From Roseiarcus sp963758335 (GTDB taxonomy: Bacteria > Pseudomonadota > Alphaproteobacteria > Rhizobiales > Beijerinckiaceae), in contig CAVWVF010000006.1 of the NCBI GenBank assembly GCA_963758335.1, forward strand, positions 1,054,001 to 1,118,000: a stretch of 64,000 nucleotides of DNA. Reading direction: 5' to 3'. Position numbers and translations under genes: made by a program. Position 1 is the first letter of the stretch. Each line of letters begins with the position of its first letter. The notes under the pieces were generated by a model. It saw nothing but the letters and a program-made list of their open reading frames with translations, did not search any database and had not been told where the DNA came from. Positions 1 through 9,632 of the stretch are shown one piece after another.

Positions 1-1402
1 CCGAGAACCGGGGTCCTGGCGGTGACGGCCTAATTAGGGTCGCGACGCGGGCTTGTACCAGATATTGGGGTTCAAGACCTGCGCGGCCATACCATTCCCG
101 GGCGCGAATCGGGACTTTTCAAGGGGTTGCGGCGCCATTTCCGGGCGGCGCAACTCCCAACCGGCGTCTTGTTCCATCCAAAGAGTCCGCGAAGCGGGCG
201 TCTCGAGGGACCTGCTGGCGGAGCCAGCGAGCATCCTTCGAGGCCCATGACGATGGGCGCATCGGGAACGGCGCCGAAAATCCTTTCCAATATGCGCCGT
301 GAGCCCGCCCGAAACCGGAAAACGCACGCAAACAGGACCGAAAAACCCTTCCTTTTCCTTCCCTTTTCTTCCATTTCTGACCGCGATTCGTGACTTGTCA
401 AAGGTTGCGCCCGATAGGGCCGCGAAAATTTTTTTTTGCTCCCTCCCTTCCCAGAAACTCCCCTTTGGCGCCGAGGAAACCAGGGCCGTGCGCCGCCGCC
501 GCCGGAGGCATCGGATGCGCGGCGCCGGTAGGCCTAAGGCTCCGATTGAAGCGAGCAAATCGGGCTCTCCTTCAGGGCGACGGTTATCAGAACGGATATA
601 GAACACAAACCCGAGCTTGGCAAGAAATTGTTGGCTTTCTGGGCGGTTCCGCTTTGCCGTCACGCCGCCGCTGACACGGCGCGGCTCAAAGGATCGATGA
701 TCGCCTCTTGCCTCTTGCCTCTGGCCCTCGGCGCGCGCGCCGCGCGCTGCGAGGCGCGGCGGGCCGCACGGGTTCGACGGAACCGGACAAATCGGCGATC
801 TCCTTTAGGGCGGCAGCAAGCTGGCAGTGTTTGAACAAACATAGAACATTTTCGCAACTCTGGCAAGGAATTGTCCTCTGCGCGGCTTCGGGGTTACCGC
901 TCAGCGTTCACTGTCGTGGTCGAAACGGCGCTTCCCGAAGCGCAATCGCCTCCTTTGAATTCAGTTTGTTATCGCCGCCCTTTGGAGTTGTACTGGAAAA
1001 TGGTATCTTACTGCCGAAGATAAAATACAAGTTCATGATATAATTTTCACTCGGCCCATCCCCTCACACCGCTGGCTGGTTCATGCCTTGAGCAGCGGCC
1101 GGGCGCCTCTGTCACCGTCATGGCCGGGCTTATCCCGGCCATCCACGCGCTCGTGCTGCAATGTCGCATACGTTTGTCGTCGCAATTGGTGGAAAACAGG
1201 GACCTTTCGTCGGTTGATGGAGAACGGCGCCACGGCTTGGGACGGCTTGGGCGCGGAACCGCGTGGATGGCCGGGACGAGCCCGGCCATGACCCCGGGCT
1301 GTCGAGGAACGAACCCGCCGGACGGGCGGGCCCGGCGCTCGCAGACGCGATCCAAAAAATCCCCGGACTCCGGGGGTCTTGTTTCAACCGGTCGGTTGGC
1401 GA
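1..1402. other. Gene-free stretch with degenerate repeats
   Basis: No reading frame here has a recognisable product or convincing start; the open frames look like GC-driven chance frames. Two diverged repeat copies are visible: a block at about 559-640 and one at about 788-880 share 'agggcg', 'atagaaca' and a 'ggcaaggaattgt'-like string in the same order. The first also contains TTATCAGAACGG, resembling the phased AACAG repeats at 20.3 kb. Another pair (about 104-150 and 380-425) shares 'cgacttttcaaaggttgcg'-like wording. At 190-245 there is a worn inverted repeat (GGCGTCTCGAGGGA against ATCCTTCGAGGCC), a type common in rhizobial intergenic DNA. Confidence 0.5.
1119..1290. repeat. Inverted pair of ATGGCCGGG...CCCGGCCAT palindromes downstream of porin
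   Basis: ATGGCCGGGCTTATCCCGGC at 1119 and the near-complement at about 1263-1290 lie about 140 bp apart in opposite orientation. Each is itself palindromic. Such units are abundant between genes in alphaproteobacteria. Sitting just beyond the porin stop (transcription runs leftwards), the pair could act as a terminator or mRNA 3' stabiliser; that role is inference. Confidence 0.6.
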
Positions 1403-3094
1403 TCAGAAGTAACGGGTGATACGGAGGCGGCCCTGGAATCCGCTGGAAACGCCGCGCCAGTCGCCCGGCACGAAGGTCGCGGCGCTGGTCCCGTTGGGAT
1501 TGACGCCGCCAAAGTTGTAGACCGTCCCGAGGAACCCGCTCGGCCTGGTCTGGTCCGTGCTCTGATACATCAGCTCGAGGTCGAAGTTGAGGTTGGTGAC
1601 CGGGTTCCAGCCGACGTCGGCGCCGATGAGCCAGTCGAAGGCGTTGGGCGACATCGGGCCCTGGATCCCCTGGGCGAGCAGGCAACCCGCGAGGCCGAGC
1701 GCGAAATTGCACCCGCCGCCCATGTTGCTCCACCTGATCCCACCGATCGAGCCTTCGAGGTCGGTGTAGAACTGCGGAGTCCAGTGGTGCTCGAGCAGGG
1801 CGGTCACCGACCAGGCGTAGGGCGTCGACCATTGGTTGGTGGCTGGGTTGAAGAACGCGTCGGCGAGCCACATCGGCTGGCCGTTGCCGTTGACCGCGCC
1901 GTTGTCGGTCCACATCCCGTCCGGTATACCCGAGTACCACACCGCGCTCTGCGAGTAGGCGCCGGTGACGACAAGATCGTCGCCCGAGCCCCAGAAGCCG
2001 CCCCACCAGTTCTGCAGGAGGAGCTTCACGCCGGCGTCGACGGCCCAGCCGGTCTTGGTTTCCTGGCCGTTGCAGCCGACGCGGCTGGTGAGACCGCAAG
2101 TGAAGGTGCCGTCGAAACCGTCCGCGGCGACGTTGACGTCGTGCAGAACGCCGGACACCTGCGCCTCGCCCCAGCCCTGCTTGACATGCAGGTTGCCGAC
2201 GAAGTCGGGCCAGCGCTGGCCGCCGTAGGTGATGTTCGAAGGATTGAAGCCCAGCTGACCATTCCCACCATTACCGAAGTCGAATGTCTGCGGACCCGAG
2301 TTCGTATTGAAGTACGAGCCGTTCAGTTGGGTGCCGCCGCCGGACGCGCCTTCGGTGCCGGGGCTTTCGGCCGAGATCGTCGCCGAGAAGCCGCCGCCGA
2401 ACGACGCCGTGTAGGCCATCAGCAACGGCTCGTTGAACCCCTTGCGGTCGGGGGAGAAGAAGTTCGCAAAGTTGTCGCCGCCGCCGATGAACGAAAAGAA
2501 CGAGGCGGCCTTACCGGCGGTGATGCCGGCCCAGGTCAGGTACGCCTGATCCACGTAGAATAAGTTGGTTACGCCGGCGTCATTGAACTGAAGCGGGTCG
2601 AGGCCGTTGCCGACATCGCCGCGCACGTCAATATGCCCGAGCAGGGGGCCGTAGAAGGTGTTGGAGGCGAAATCGAGATCGACTTCGCCGCGGCCCGTCC
2701 ATCCGGTGTCGTTACGGTAGAAGGTCGTGTTCTGTTGCGCGGGGCTCGCCGCGAGGAGCACGCGCTGGGTGGCGCGATTGTCCAATCCGGCTATGGTCGC
2801 GAGACCGCGATCGAAAGCCGGAAAAAGAGTATTGGCAGCCAAAGCCTCTCCGGGCGTGCCATAGTTGTATTGGGTGTTGAGGTTGCCGCCCACAAACTGA
2901 GCGGTGACGTAGCCCGAGATCTTCATGCAGGTGTCGGAGCCGGGCAGGACCCAGCCGACGATGCCGGCGACGTTGCAGATTTGGACGTATTCGACAGGCG
3001 CCGCCTTGCGGGTGGGAAGATCGGCCGCCTGTGCGCCGGCGACGGCGACGATCCCGGCCGCCGAACCGAGCAACATGCTCTTGATGAGCGTCAT
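1403..3094 (-). CDS. Outer-membrane porin, rhizobial type
   Basis: Encodes a 563-residue trimeric-type beta-barrel porin for passive diffusion of small solutes across the outer membrane. The start MTLIKSMLLGSAAG is chosen because a strong GGAGG lies about 8 bases upstream; a longer frame starting at 3115 has no such site. The N-terminus is a signal peptide ending in GAQAADL, followed by the typical mature start (PVEYVQIC, then a disulfide-type Cys in DTCMKISGYVTAQF). The body is rich in Gly/Asn/aromatics, and the protein ends in the outer-membrane signature RITRYF with C-terminal Phe. Family members are often nearer 400-520 residues, so it is rather long. It is monocistronic, with an inverted repeat pair beyond the stop. 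Confidence 0.85.
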   Translation of the reverse strand: MTLIKSMLLGSAAGIVAVAGAQAADLPTRKAAPVEYVQICNVAGIVGWVLPGSDTCMKISGYVTAQFVGGNLNTQYNYGTPGEALAANTLFPAFDRGLATIAGLDNRATQRVLLAASPAQQNTTFYRNDTGWTGRGEVDLDFASNTFYGPLLGHIDVRGDVGNGLDPLQFNDAGVTNLFYVDQAYLTWAGITAGKAASFFSFIGGGDNFANFFSPDRKGFNEPLLMAYTASFGGGFSATISAESPGTEGASGGGTQLNGSYFNTNSGPQTFDFGNGGNGQLGFNPSNITYGGQRWPDFVGNLHVKQGWGEAQVSGVLHDVNVAADGFDGTFTCGLTSRVGCNGQETKTGWAVDAGVKLLLQNWWGGFWGSGDDLVVTGAYSQSAVWYSGIPDGMWTDNGAVNGNGQPMWLADAFFNPATNQWSTPYAWSVTALLEHHWTPQFYTDLEGSIGGIRWSNMGGGCNFALGLAGCLLAQGIQGPMSPNAFDWLIGADVGWNPVTNLNFDLELMYQSTDQTRPSGFLGTVYNFGGVNPNGTSAATFVPGDWRGVSSGFQGRLRITRYF

Positions 3095-3503
3095 TAATTG
3101 ACCTCCAGTTGACATTTGTGGGCGTTGGTTCTTCTCACTCTCGATCCGGCGGTCCGCTTCAAGCGACCCATGAAACCGAAGGTGGTCAGCCCCCTCTTCC
3201 CGATGTTTTCGGACCTCGGCGGTCTGCCCCGAGGAGCCGACCCCTGAAATCCGTCCGCGACCGGGACTCTCCCGTTCACACGACTCAACATACCTTCCTC
3301 GCGGCGAGTCTCAACAGCAATCTGTCTTGAAATCGCCTTGGAACCGCCTTTCCTGAGACGCTGTTGCATAAAGGCCTTCGGGAGTGGCTCGGGATCGCCG
3401 CCCTCGCCGTGACGGCCGTCGTCCTGGTGAGCCTCGTGCCTCACGCGCAGGCGTGATGATTGTATCGAGCCTGATAAACGCCCCTCCCCTGAGTTACGAT
3501 AAC
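3095..3503. other. Porin upstream region with a possible tiny secreted ORF
   Basis: This is the porin leader and promoter side, with no clear gene. On the plus strand, 3364-3456 (TTG start) would encode 30 residues, HKGLREWLGIAALAVTAVVL then VSLVPHAQA and a stop. That is a signal-peptide or single-helix sequence without any mature domain. It may be the stub of a lost exported protein. No convincing ribosome site was seen. Confidence 0.25.
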
Positions 3504-3953
3504 CTATTGCTCGGATTCAACCGTAAGCTTTCCCTGGATATAGGGTTTTAACAAGTTGGCCCATTCACCTTCCCACTCATCCCAGAGCGGCGTCGAATTT
3601 CCGGCGTAGTTGATGGCGGCAGCCCGGGAACCGATGAGAATGAGGAAAAGCGATAGGAATAGAAGGCTCTTGGGTCTCTTGTTGAGAAATCGAAGAACCG
3701 CATCGATCGCCATCAGCGCCGCGCGGACCGGATCGGGCAGCGCCCCGCCGCGCGCGTTGCGCACGGTGGCGACATGGTCGACGTTGACGCCCAGGCGAGG
3801 CGAAAGGCCGGCGAGGCGATGAGGCGACGGGAAGCCGCCCTTGTAAGTTACGGTGAGCTTCGGCCCCGCGACGCCCTCGACCCTCGCGGCAAGCGCGCCA
3901 TTGGTCATGCTGCTGCCGGGCGCGAGATCGAACTGAGAGCGATGGAGGTGCAC
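3504..3953 (-). pseudogene. Chimera of gene shards including the pdxJ N-terminus
   Basis: One 149-codon open frame is stitched from unrelated starts. Residues about 16-40 (MTNGALAARVEGVAGPKLTV) resemble the middle of a small exported protein. Residues about 53-87 (RLGVNVDHVATVRNARGGAL) match the first ~35 residues of pyridoxine 5'-phosphate synthase PdxJ. From about 88 onward (NKRPKSLLFLSLFLILIGS, then WDEWEGEWANLL) it reads like the N-terminal helix and first loop of a polytopic membrane protein. No part is complete, so a product with any parent's activity is very unlikely. The fragments lie next to the IS110 element, consistent with mobile-element-driven deletion and joining. Confidence 0.6.
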
Positions 3954-4147
3954 ATCTTTCCCGAGGCCATGCGCGGGACAGGCGAGGGCTTCCGCCCGTT
4001 CGGGGCGGCGAATTCTTTGCTAGCTGACCCCATCAAGTGCCGAACGAGCACGCAGAGAACGCAGGCGCCCGAAAGCGTCAACATCAGGAATAGGCTTCCG
4101 CCCTTGACCTCACATGGGGTGTTTCGGGTCAAGCTCATTCGTTTGCA

Positions 4148-4230
4148 CCGGCCGCTGGCGTGTCACCCGCGAAGCGGGGCGAAGCGCAGCGGAGCAGGGA
4201 GCGAAGCGACCTTGACGCGCCAGCGGCCGG
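4148..4230 (-). ncRNA. Large hairpin in the IS110 3' non-coding region (candidate guide RNA part)
   Basis: CCGGCCGCTGGCG (4148-4160) and CGCCAGCGGCCGG (4218-4230) form a 13-bp perfect stem around a 57-nt loop. The loop is rich in GAAGCG/CAGCGG repeats. The same hairpin is preserved in the second IS110 copy (around 23320-23400). It lies between the transposase stop and the element edge. Calling it guide RNA is inference from position and conservation only; it could equally be a Rhizobiales palindromic repeat picked up by the element. Confidence 0.35.
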
Positions 4231-4609
4231 ATACACTGTCACGAGCGAGCGCGCCCTTGCGCGCTCTTGGCTGCCTCTGTGGTCTTTGCCGCGCTCATTC
4301 ATTTTGGCATTGCGCATCTCCTTTGGCGTTTGGATCCGAAGCGTGAGCCCGTCTTTCGCATGCAGCCTTGACGGCCGCATCACCTCACATCCGGTCGAGC
4401 TTGTCGGGGCTCGCACCATAATCCCTCATGCTCGAGGGCGTCGGGCTCGGGTTGGCGGGGACCATCCTGTTAAACGGCGTGTTTCAGCCAGGCAAAGCCG
4501 CGGTCACCGCCCGCCCGGATCCGGCGAAGCCGTCGCGTTCGGCTTCGCTGGAATGGGGTTGAGTCGTTAAGCCATCGTTGGAGCGTCGGCGTAGGATTGA
4601 GCCATCGGG

Positions 4610-5773
4610 TCAGGCCGCCTTGAACACCGCGCCCTCGGGAACGACGCCTTGGGTGACATAGCGCCACAAGGCGACGAGCAGTTTGCGGGCCAGCGCCACG
4701 ATGGCGATCCGGCGGACCCGTCCCTTCGCGGCGCCGACCCGCGCCCGAAACCAGCGGCTCAACGCCGAGTCCGGCTGGTGACGCAGCCAGAACCAGGCCA
4801 GCTCGATCATGGTCTTGCGCAGGCGGCGGTTGCCCGACTTCGAGATGCCTTGATCCCGTTCGACGCCGCCGCTCTGCCAGGGGCTGGGCGCCAATCCGCC
4901 GTAAGCCGCCACCTGGCGGCGGTTGGCGAAGCTGCGGAACAACGATTCCAGCCAGAGGAGCGAGGCGAACTCGGGGCCCAAGCCCTTGAGCTCGAGGAGC
5001 CGGGCGGCGGGGTTGGTGCGCTCCTCGGCTTCCGTGCGGATGAGCGCGTCGCGGGCCCGTTCGACCGCAGCCAGTTGCGTCGTCGCCAGCGCGATCCGAT
5101 CGAGCTCCCGGCGTATTTCCGCCTTCAGCAGCGGCGGCAGCTCGCGGCCGTCGCCGGTTCGCAGCGCCTCGAGCCGCTCAAAACGATCGCGCCGAAGCGG
5201 GTTGTAATCCCGGATGCCTTGGCCGCTGAGCAGGCCCCTGACCCGATTGGTGTGCTGAATGCGTTCCTTGAGCAGCGTGCCGCGCTCGCGGGTCAGCCGC
5301 CGGCGATCCTCTTCTTCCGGGCTCGGCGCGCGAACCATGGAGCAGACCCGCCGCTCGCCGCGAGCCCACGCCATCAGCGTCCGCAACAGCGTCTCGCCGT
5401 CGATCGCATCGGTCTTGGCTCGCCGATGCCGCCGGTTGACCGCAATCGAAGCCGCATCGACCACGTGGCTCTCGATCCCCTCGGCGAGCAGCAGGCGATG
5501 GATCCAAAATCCATCCAATCCCGCCTCCTGAATGACGATCGCTCTGATCGGCACGCCATAGCGCTGCTCGGCCTTCGCCCTCGACCGCGAAAGAAGGTCG
5601 AGCAGGCCGGCGCCGTCCCCACCCTCGACCACATGCCTGGAAAATTTCTCGCCGCCCGGACTGTTGATCGTCACAACCCATTTCGATTCGCTCAATTCGA
5701 GCGAGGCGAACAGCGTGATATCATTCGCGCGGGCGGTGGTCGCGACAACGGTCGCGGAGGTGATTAAATGCAT
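4610..5773 (-). CDS. IS110-family DEDD transposase
   Basis: This 387-residue recombinase is full length for the family. The N-terminal DEDD/RuvC-like domain has LFASLELSESKWVV (first acidic residue region) and KTDAIDGETLLRTL (paired Asp). The C-terminal transposase_20 domain has LKGLGPEFASLLWLESLFR, then YGGLAPSPWQSG and the ISKSGNRRLRK serine motif. Members use an RNA-guided serine/DEDD mechanism. The start MHLITSATVVATTARAND is shared with the second copy. This is the only apparently functional copy here and could mobilise the degenerate one. Confidence 0.9.
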   Translation of the reverse strand: MHLITSATVVATTARANDITLFASLELSESKWVVTINSPGGEKFSRHVVEGGDGAGLLDLLSRSRAKAEQRYGVPIRAIVIQEAGLDGFWIHRLLLAEGIESHVVDAASIAVNRRHRRAKTDAIDGETLLRTLMAWARGERRVCSMVRAPSPEEEDRRRLTRERGTLLKERIQHTNRVRGLLSGQGIRDYNPLRRDRFERLEALRTGDGRELPPLLKAEIRRELDRIALATTQLAAVERARDALIRTEAEERTNPAARLLELKGLGPEFASLLWLESLFRSFANRRQVAAYGGLAPSPWQSGGVERDQGISKSGNRRLRKTMIELAWFWLRHQPDSALSRWFRARVGAAKGRVRRIAIVALARKLLVALWRYVTQGVVPEGAVFKAA

Positions 5774-5999
5774 CGGTTGCCTCCATGCTGGTGTGGAAGA
5801 TCAGCCTACCAAGGGTCCGGCCGCCGTCCACCCGCATAGGATCTGTTAGCTTCACACCGGCCCGTGGCCGACCCGCCCTTAGATGAAACGTTGGAGGCTG
5901 GCCGATGCTGTCCGCAGGTCCCTGACTAGTTTCTTCCTAGAGAACAGTATCGGTCGACTCTGGTCTGTTTGGGTACGACCCAAAAGGGGGACTGACCGT

Positions 6000-6600
6000 T
6001 CACGCCGCGAGTTTCGCGGCAGTATTGGCGATGAGTTCGCCTTGGTGTCGCGCGCCGTCGAGTTCGAGCTTGCTAGGCTGGCGCTCGCCCTTGGTGCCCG
6101 CGATTGTTGTGGCCCCATAAGGCGCGCCGCCGACGATTTCCTCGAGCGTCATCTGTCCGGCATGGCTATAGGGCAAACCTACAATGACCATGCCGAAGTG
6201 CATGAGGTTCGCGATAATCGAGAAGAGGGTTGCTTCATTGCCGCCGTGCTGAGTAGCGCTGGAAGTGAACGCCCCGCCGACCTTGCCATGGAGCGCGCCG
6301 CTCATCCACAATCCGCCGGCCTGCTCCCAAAAACTCCCCATCGCCGAAGGCATTCTGCCAAAGCGAGTTGGAGCGCCGACGACAATGGCGTCATAGTTGG
6401 GCAAGTCAGACTGGCGTTGCGATCGGAGCTGCTTGATCGAGTTTGAAATACGAAGCCTTCGCGACAGCTTCGGGAACGGTCTCCGCAACGCGTTTGACAT
6501 CGACCGTCGCGCCCGCCGCGCGAGCGCCTTCAGCAACTGCGTTCGCCATCGTCTCGATGTGGCCGTAGCTCGAATAGTACAGTACGAGAACCTTGGTCAT
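6000..6600 (-). pseudogene. wrbA: wrbA-like NAD(P)H:quinone oxidoreductase, frameshifted
   Basis: The N-terminal flavodoxin start MTKVLVLYYSSYGHIETMAN is in one frame. The rest (LPNYDAIVVGAPTRFGRMPS, then SSATQHGGNEATLFS and LPYSHAG) is in another. The switch lies at about 6408-6412, where an extra T turns GTC-GAC into GTC-TGA. Restoring one base gives the normal ~200-residue FMN-binding WrbA. GAGAGG precedes the start. With a single-base lesion, a sequencing error cannot be excluded, but other accessory genes nearby are also broken. Confidence 0.8.
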
Positions 6601-6839
6601 GTGCGCCTCTCGGGTACGGTGGGTGTTCGTTCGGCATGATCAGTCCGGACTTAATGCTATCAGATCTCCCGGCGCCATTGCAGTTAGATTGCCGGAGGCG
6701 GAGGCTTTCTCAGGCGAGATCGCGAACGTCCACAAAGGGTCGATTTGACCTGTTCGCCACGCCGTCCAGACACGACCGCTATTTGCGCACAGCGGACGGC
6801 TGGAGTTGACGTGAAGCTGCCGTTCAGGTCATGGGGAGG

Positions 6840-8509
6840 TTAACCGTCACTCGCGCCGCCATACTTTTTCCACGTCCGGTGAGGGCGCTCCGAGGAGACG
6901 GAAAGTGTGATGCGCGGCGCCTCGGCCAGCAGGTGGCGAACCCGGTTGATGATCATTTCGTCGGCGTTGCTCACCCGCTCGCGCAGATGCATGAGCTCGA
7001 GCCAGGATTCCACTGTGAATGTCTCCAGGAAGCGCCCGGCATCGCCGACGTCTTCATAAACGCCCCAGGCGTAGGCTCCGTCCCGCCTTCGCGCGTGTCC
7101 CAGTTCGTCGACTGCGCCTAGGAACTCGGCCCGATTGGCGGCGTCGACGCGGTATTCCACCACCACGAGGACCGGCCCCCGGTTGTTCTCGACCTTCCGC
7201 GGAATTGTGGGCGCACGCCAGTGCACCGCGGGGGAGAAATCGATCCCGAGGCCGGTCTGAAGTTTCCAGCGCCAGGTCAGCGGAATGCCGAGAAGCACGC
7301 CGGCGGCTGCGACGAAGTAGGCGATCGGCAGCCCTTCCATCGCGGAGAGTTTCCCCCAGACCGCGCTACCGATTGTGGTCGCGCCGAAGATGAAGGTGAG
7401 GAATACCGCGAGCCCGCGGCCTCGCGCCCAGTCCGGCAGCGCAACCTGCGCCGACACATAGAGCTTCGTCAGCACCATGGTCGATGACGCACCGCCGAGG
7501 AGGCACGCGCATATCGCCACAATGGGCTCGTTTGCGAGCCCGAACAGGACGAGCGCGAATGCGGCCCCGAGAGACCCCGCCGCGACGAGGCGGTCCGGAC
7601 CGAGTTCGTCCTTCAGCCATCTCAGCGCCAGCGATCCCCCGACGGCGCCGATTCCGATCGCCCCGAGAAGAATGCCATAAGTTGGCGGTCCCCCGGATAT
7701 CTGATGCCGGGCGAGGAGCGGCAGCAGAGCCAGATAGGCGCTAGCGGGGGGAAAGAACGCGATGACGCGCATCAGCGTCGCGCGCAGCCATTCATTGTTG
7801 ACGGCATGGCGGACGCCCGCGCGGACCGCGCTGACCAGGCGTTCTGCGGGCAGGCTCTCAGTAGCTGTCCGCGGCTTCCGCCACCAGATCAGGGCCGCGA
7901 TGATCACGGCGTTGCTGGCCGCGAAGATCCAGAAGGGGACGGCGATGCCTGCCGCCGCGATGACCAGGCCGCTCAGCGCCGGCCCGGCGGCGCGCCCGAT
8001 ATTGAAGCCGACGCCGTTCAAGGCCGTCGCGCTGTCGAGTTCCTCCTTGGGCACGAGGAGCGGAGTCGTCGACCCCCAGGCAGGCGAGGTGAGCGCTCCG
8101 CCCACGCCCAGCAGGAAGGTCGTCGCCAGCAAAAGCACCGGCGTCGCGAGGTGCAGCGACACCAGGCCGGCGAAAATCACGGAGACCGCAAGAATCGCGA
8201 GTTCGATCGCGATTAGCAACCGCCGGGAATCGATCACGTCGGCTAGGGCGCCAGCCGGCAGTGTGAACAGGAACAGTGGCAGGCGACCTGGACCAGGGAC
8301 ACGATCATCGGATTGGCGTCGAGGCTTGTGATCAGCCAGCCGGACGCCGTGTCAAACATGGCGGTGCCGACATTCGACGTGACGCTCGCAGTCCATATGA
8401 CTGTGAACGTCACGGAGCCGAAGGCGCCCCATCGCGAGGGAGCGGGTTGCGTTGGGGCTACGGAGGAACTTAGGTCTGCGCTCAAGTTCGCCTCCCCCGC
8501 GGCCTTCAC
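6840..8509 (-). pseudogene. MFS transporter (EntS-like) with C-terminal monooxygenase-like domain, frameshifted
   Basis: Residues from VIDSRRLLIAIELAILAVSV onward give about ten transmembrane helices of an MFS_3/EntS-type exporter. They are followed by a ~100-residue soluble tail (VVVEYRVDAANRAEFLGAVD) resembling the antibiotic-biosynthesis-monooxygenase fold. The first ~70 residues (WGAFGSVTFTVIWTASVTSN, ANPMIVSLVQVA) are in a different frame. The break is near 8275-8285, where a few bases appear lost between VQVA and LPLFLFTLPAGALADV. Start chosen: GTG at 8509 (KAAGEANLSADL); alternative ATG at 8629. The MFS-plus-tail fusion is known in uncharacterised alphaproteobacterial exporters. Confidence 0.7.
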
Positions 8510-9392
8510 CTTGCGCCAGAGGCCGTTGACCAAACGACGCGACAAACGTGGCGCTCCTGCGGCGGGGCTACGAATCCGGGTCAACAAAAGCGCGCCGGTC
8601 GGCGTGGAATGAGTTCTTGGAAGTTGCACCTTCCGTTCAAGACACTCGCTGGATGCGCAATTCAGCAGTCTCGTGGCGCATTTGCAGCGTGCCCACGAAA
8701 TTCGTCGCCGTCAAAAGAAGCGCAACCGGTGCCTTTCCTCCTCGCTGTTAACCTGAGTTCGGAGCCCTGGCTCCTGCGGCTTGGGCTTTGACGTCGCATC
8801 GGATAGAGCCAGTTGAACCACGAATGGGCCTGGGTCGAACTCTTTCGCAGCGCTGCCCAGGCTCCTTTTTCGCCGCCGAGGCCTGCGCGCCGATCGGGAA
8901 TTCCGACGGGTCGGGATTGGGCTTGGTCGGGTCTTTAGAAGACAGAGCGCGGATGCTTGACACTTGGCGCTCGAGCTGGGGCGGCCCAGCGCAGCACCGG
9001 CGGCGCCGGGCGGCGCGCGCCGAACGGCCGACGTGGTGCGATGAAAGTCATCCGCGGGGCGGGCGCAAACGGCCGAACTGGCGCGTATGCTGCCCGCGCC
9101 GTCGGGATTTGCCGGCTCCAGGAAGGGGCGGGCGCGCCGTCCTCAGCAACGCTACGCGAATGGCAGCTATTTGCGCACAGCGGCCCTCGATCATCGTCCG
9201 ACATTGGCGGCTTTCCTCGTAGCCGACGAACAGAGCCGGGAACCAACCGCCAGATTTCGCGCTATTAGTGGACGGCGAGTTCATGAACCGAGCGCGCGCG
9301 GGAGTGCCGAGAGGTCTGCATGCATGAGGCCAGCGCCACGAGAACGTCCGGCACGAAACTCGCCGAGCGAACGCGGGCCGTTCCGCATCGCG
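8510..9392. other. No gene recognised between MFS remnant and integrative element
   Basis: Several open frames of 60-140 codons exist on both strands but none has family resemblance or a convincing start. The left boundary of the integrative element probably falls in or left of this stretch; no copy of the tRNA-Cys attachment core was found here. Confidence 0.4.
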
Positions 9393-9632
9393 CTATTCAA
9401 TCGCCGCCATAGTCTCGCGGGCCAACCGGGCGAGGGCCTGAATTTCCCTTTTCACGGCGAGCGTCTCGGCCGAGCGCGCCCCGTGCTTCAGGGCGTTCCT
9501 GTTGCCCTTAGGAGCCCCGCCGGCGGCCCCGTGCATCCGGCATAGACCCCGCACCGCCGGCGCTCGGCACTGTAGCCCGCTCCTCTTCGATCTGGCGTGG
9601 CATCTCGACGCCAGGTGCACAGGCCAATGCAT
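9393..9632 (-). CDS. HGGxSTG-type small island-associated protein
   Basis: This 79-residue protein carries the diagnostic string CRMHGAAGGAPKGNRNALKHG with two upstream Cys (CRAPAV, LCRMH), resembling a small zinc-binding knuckle followed by a basic motif. It is common beside phage and transposon remnants in Rhizobiales; its function is unknown. It overlaps the end of the preceding gene out of frame, as in related islands. One Gly of the usual MHGG is Ala here. Confidence 0.6.
   Translation of the reverse strand: MHWPVHLASRCHARSKRSGLQCRAPAVRGLCRMHGAAGGAPKGNRNALKHGARSAETLAVKREIQALARLARETMAAIE

Larger units (their letters stand above)
4108..5848 (-). mobile_element. IS110-family insertion sequence, copy 1 (intact transposase)
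   Basis: Boundaries come from comparison with the second copy at 20369-23440: identity starts at TAACAGATCCTATG (here at 5848, minus strand) and stops after CATGTGAGG (4108). Only about 75 bp precede the transposase, but about 500 bp of shared non-coding DNA follow it. That layout fits the IS1111-like branch, in which the guide (bridge/seek) RNA is encoded downstream of the transposase. As expected for the family, no terminal inverted repeats or target duplications are obvious. Confidence 0.75.

Noticed and set aside
1047..2099. Long minus-strand frames under the porin gene
   Set aside because: They are Arg/Pro-rich shadows of the porin in other frames, with no start signal or family resemblance.
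6778..6796. An 18-base string GCTATTTGCGCACAGCGG shared with about 9166
   Set aside because: It is a short identical match without flanking similarity or symmetry; too little to call a repeat family.
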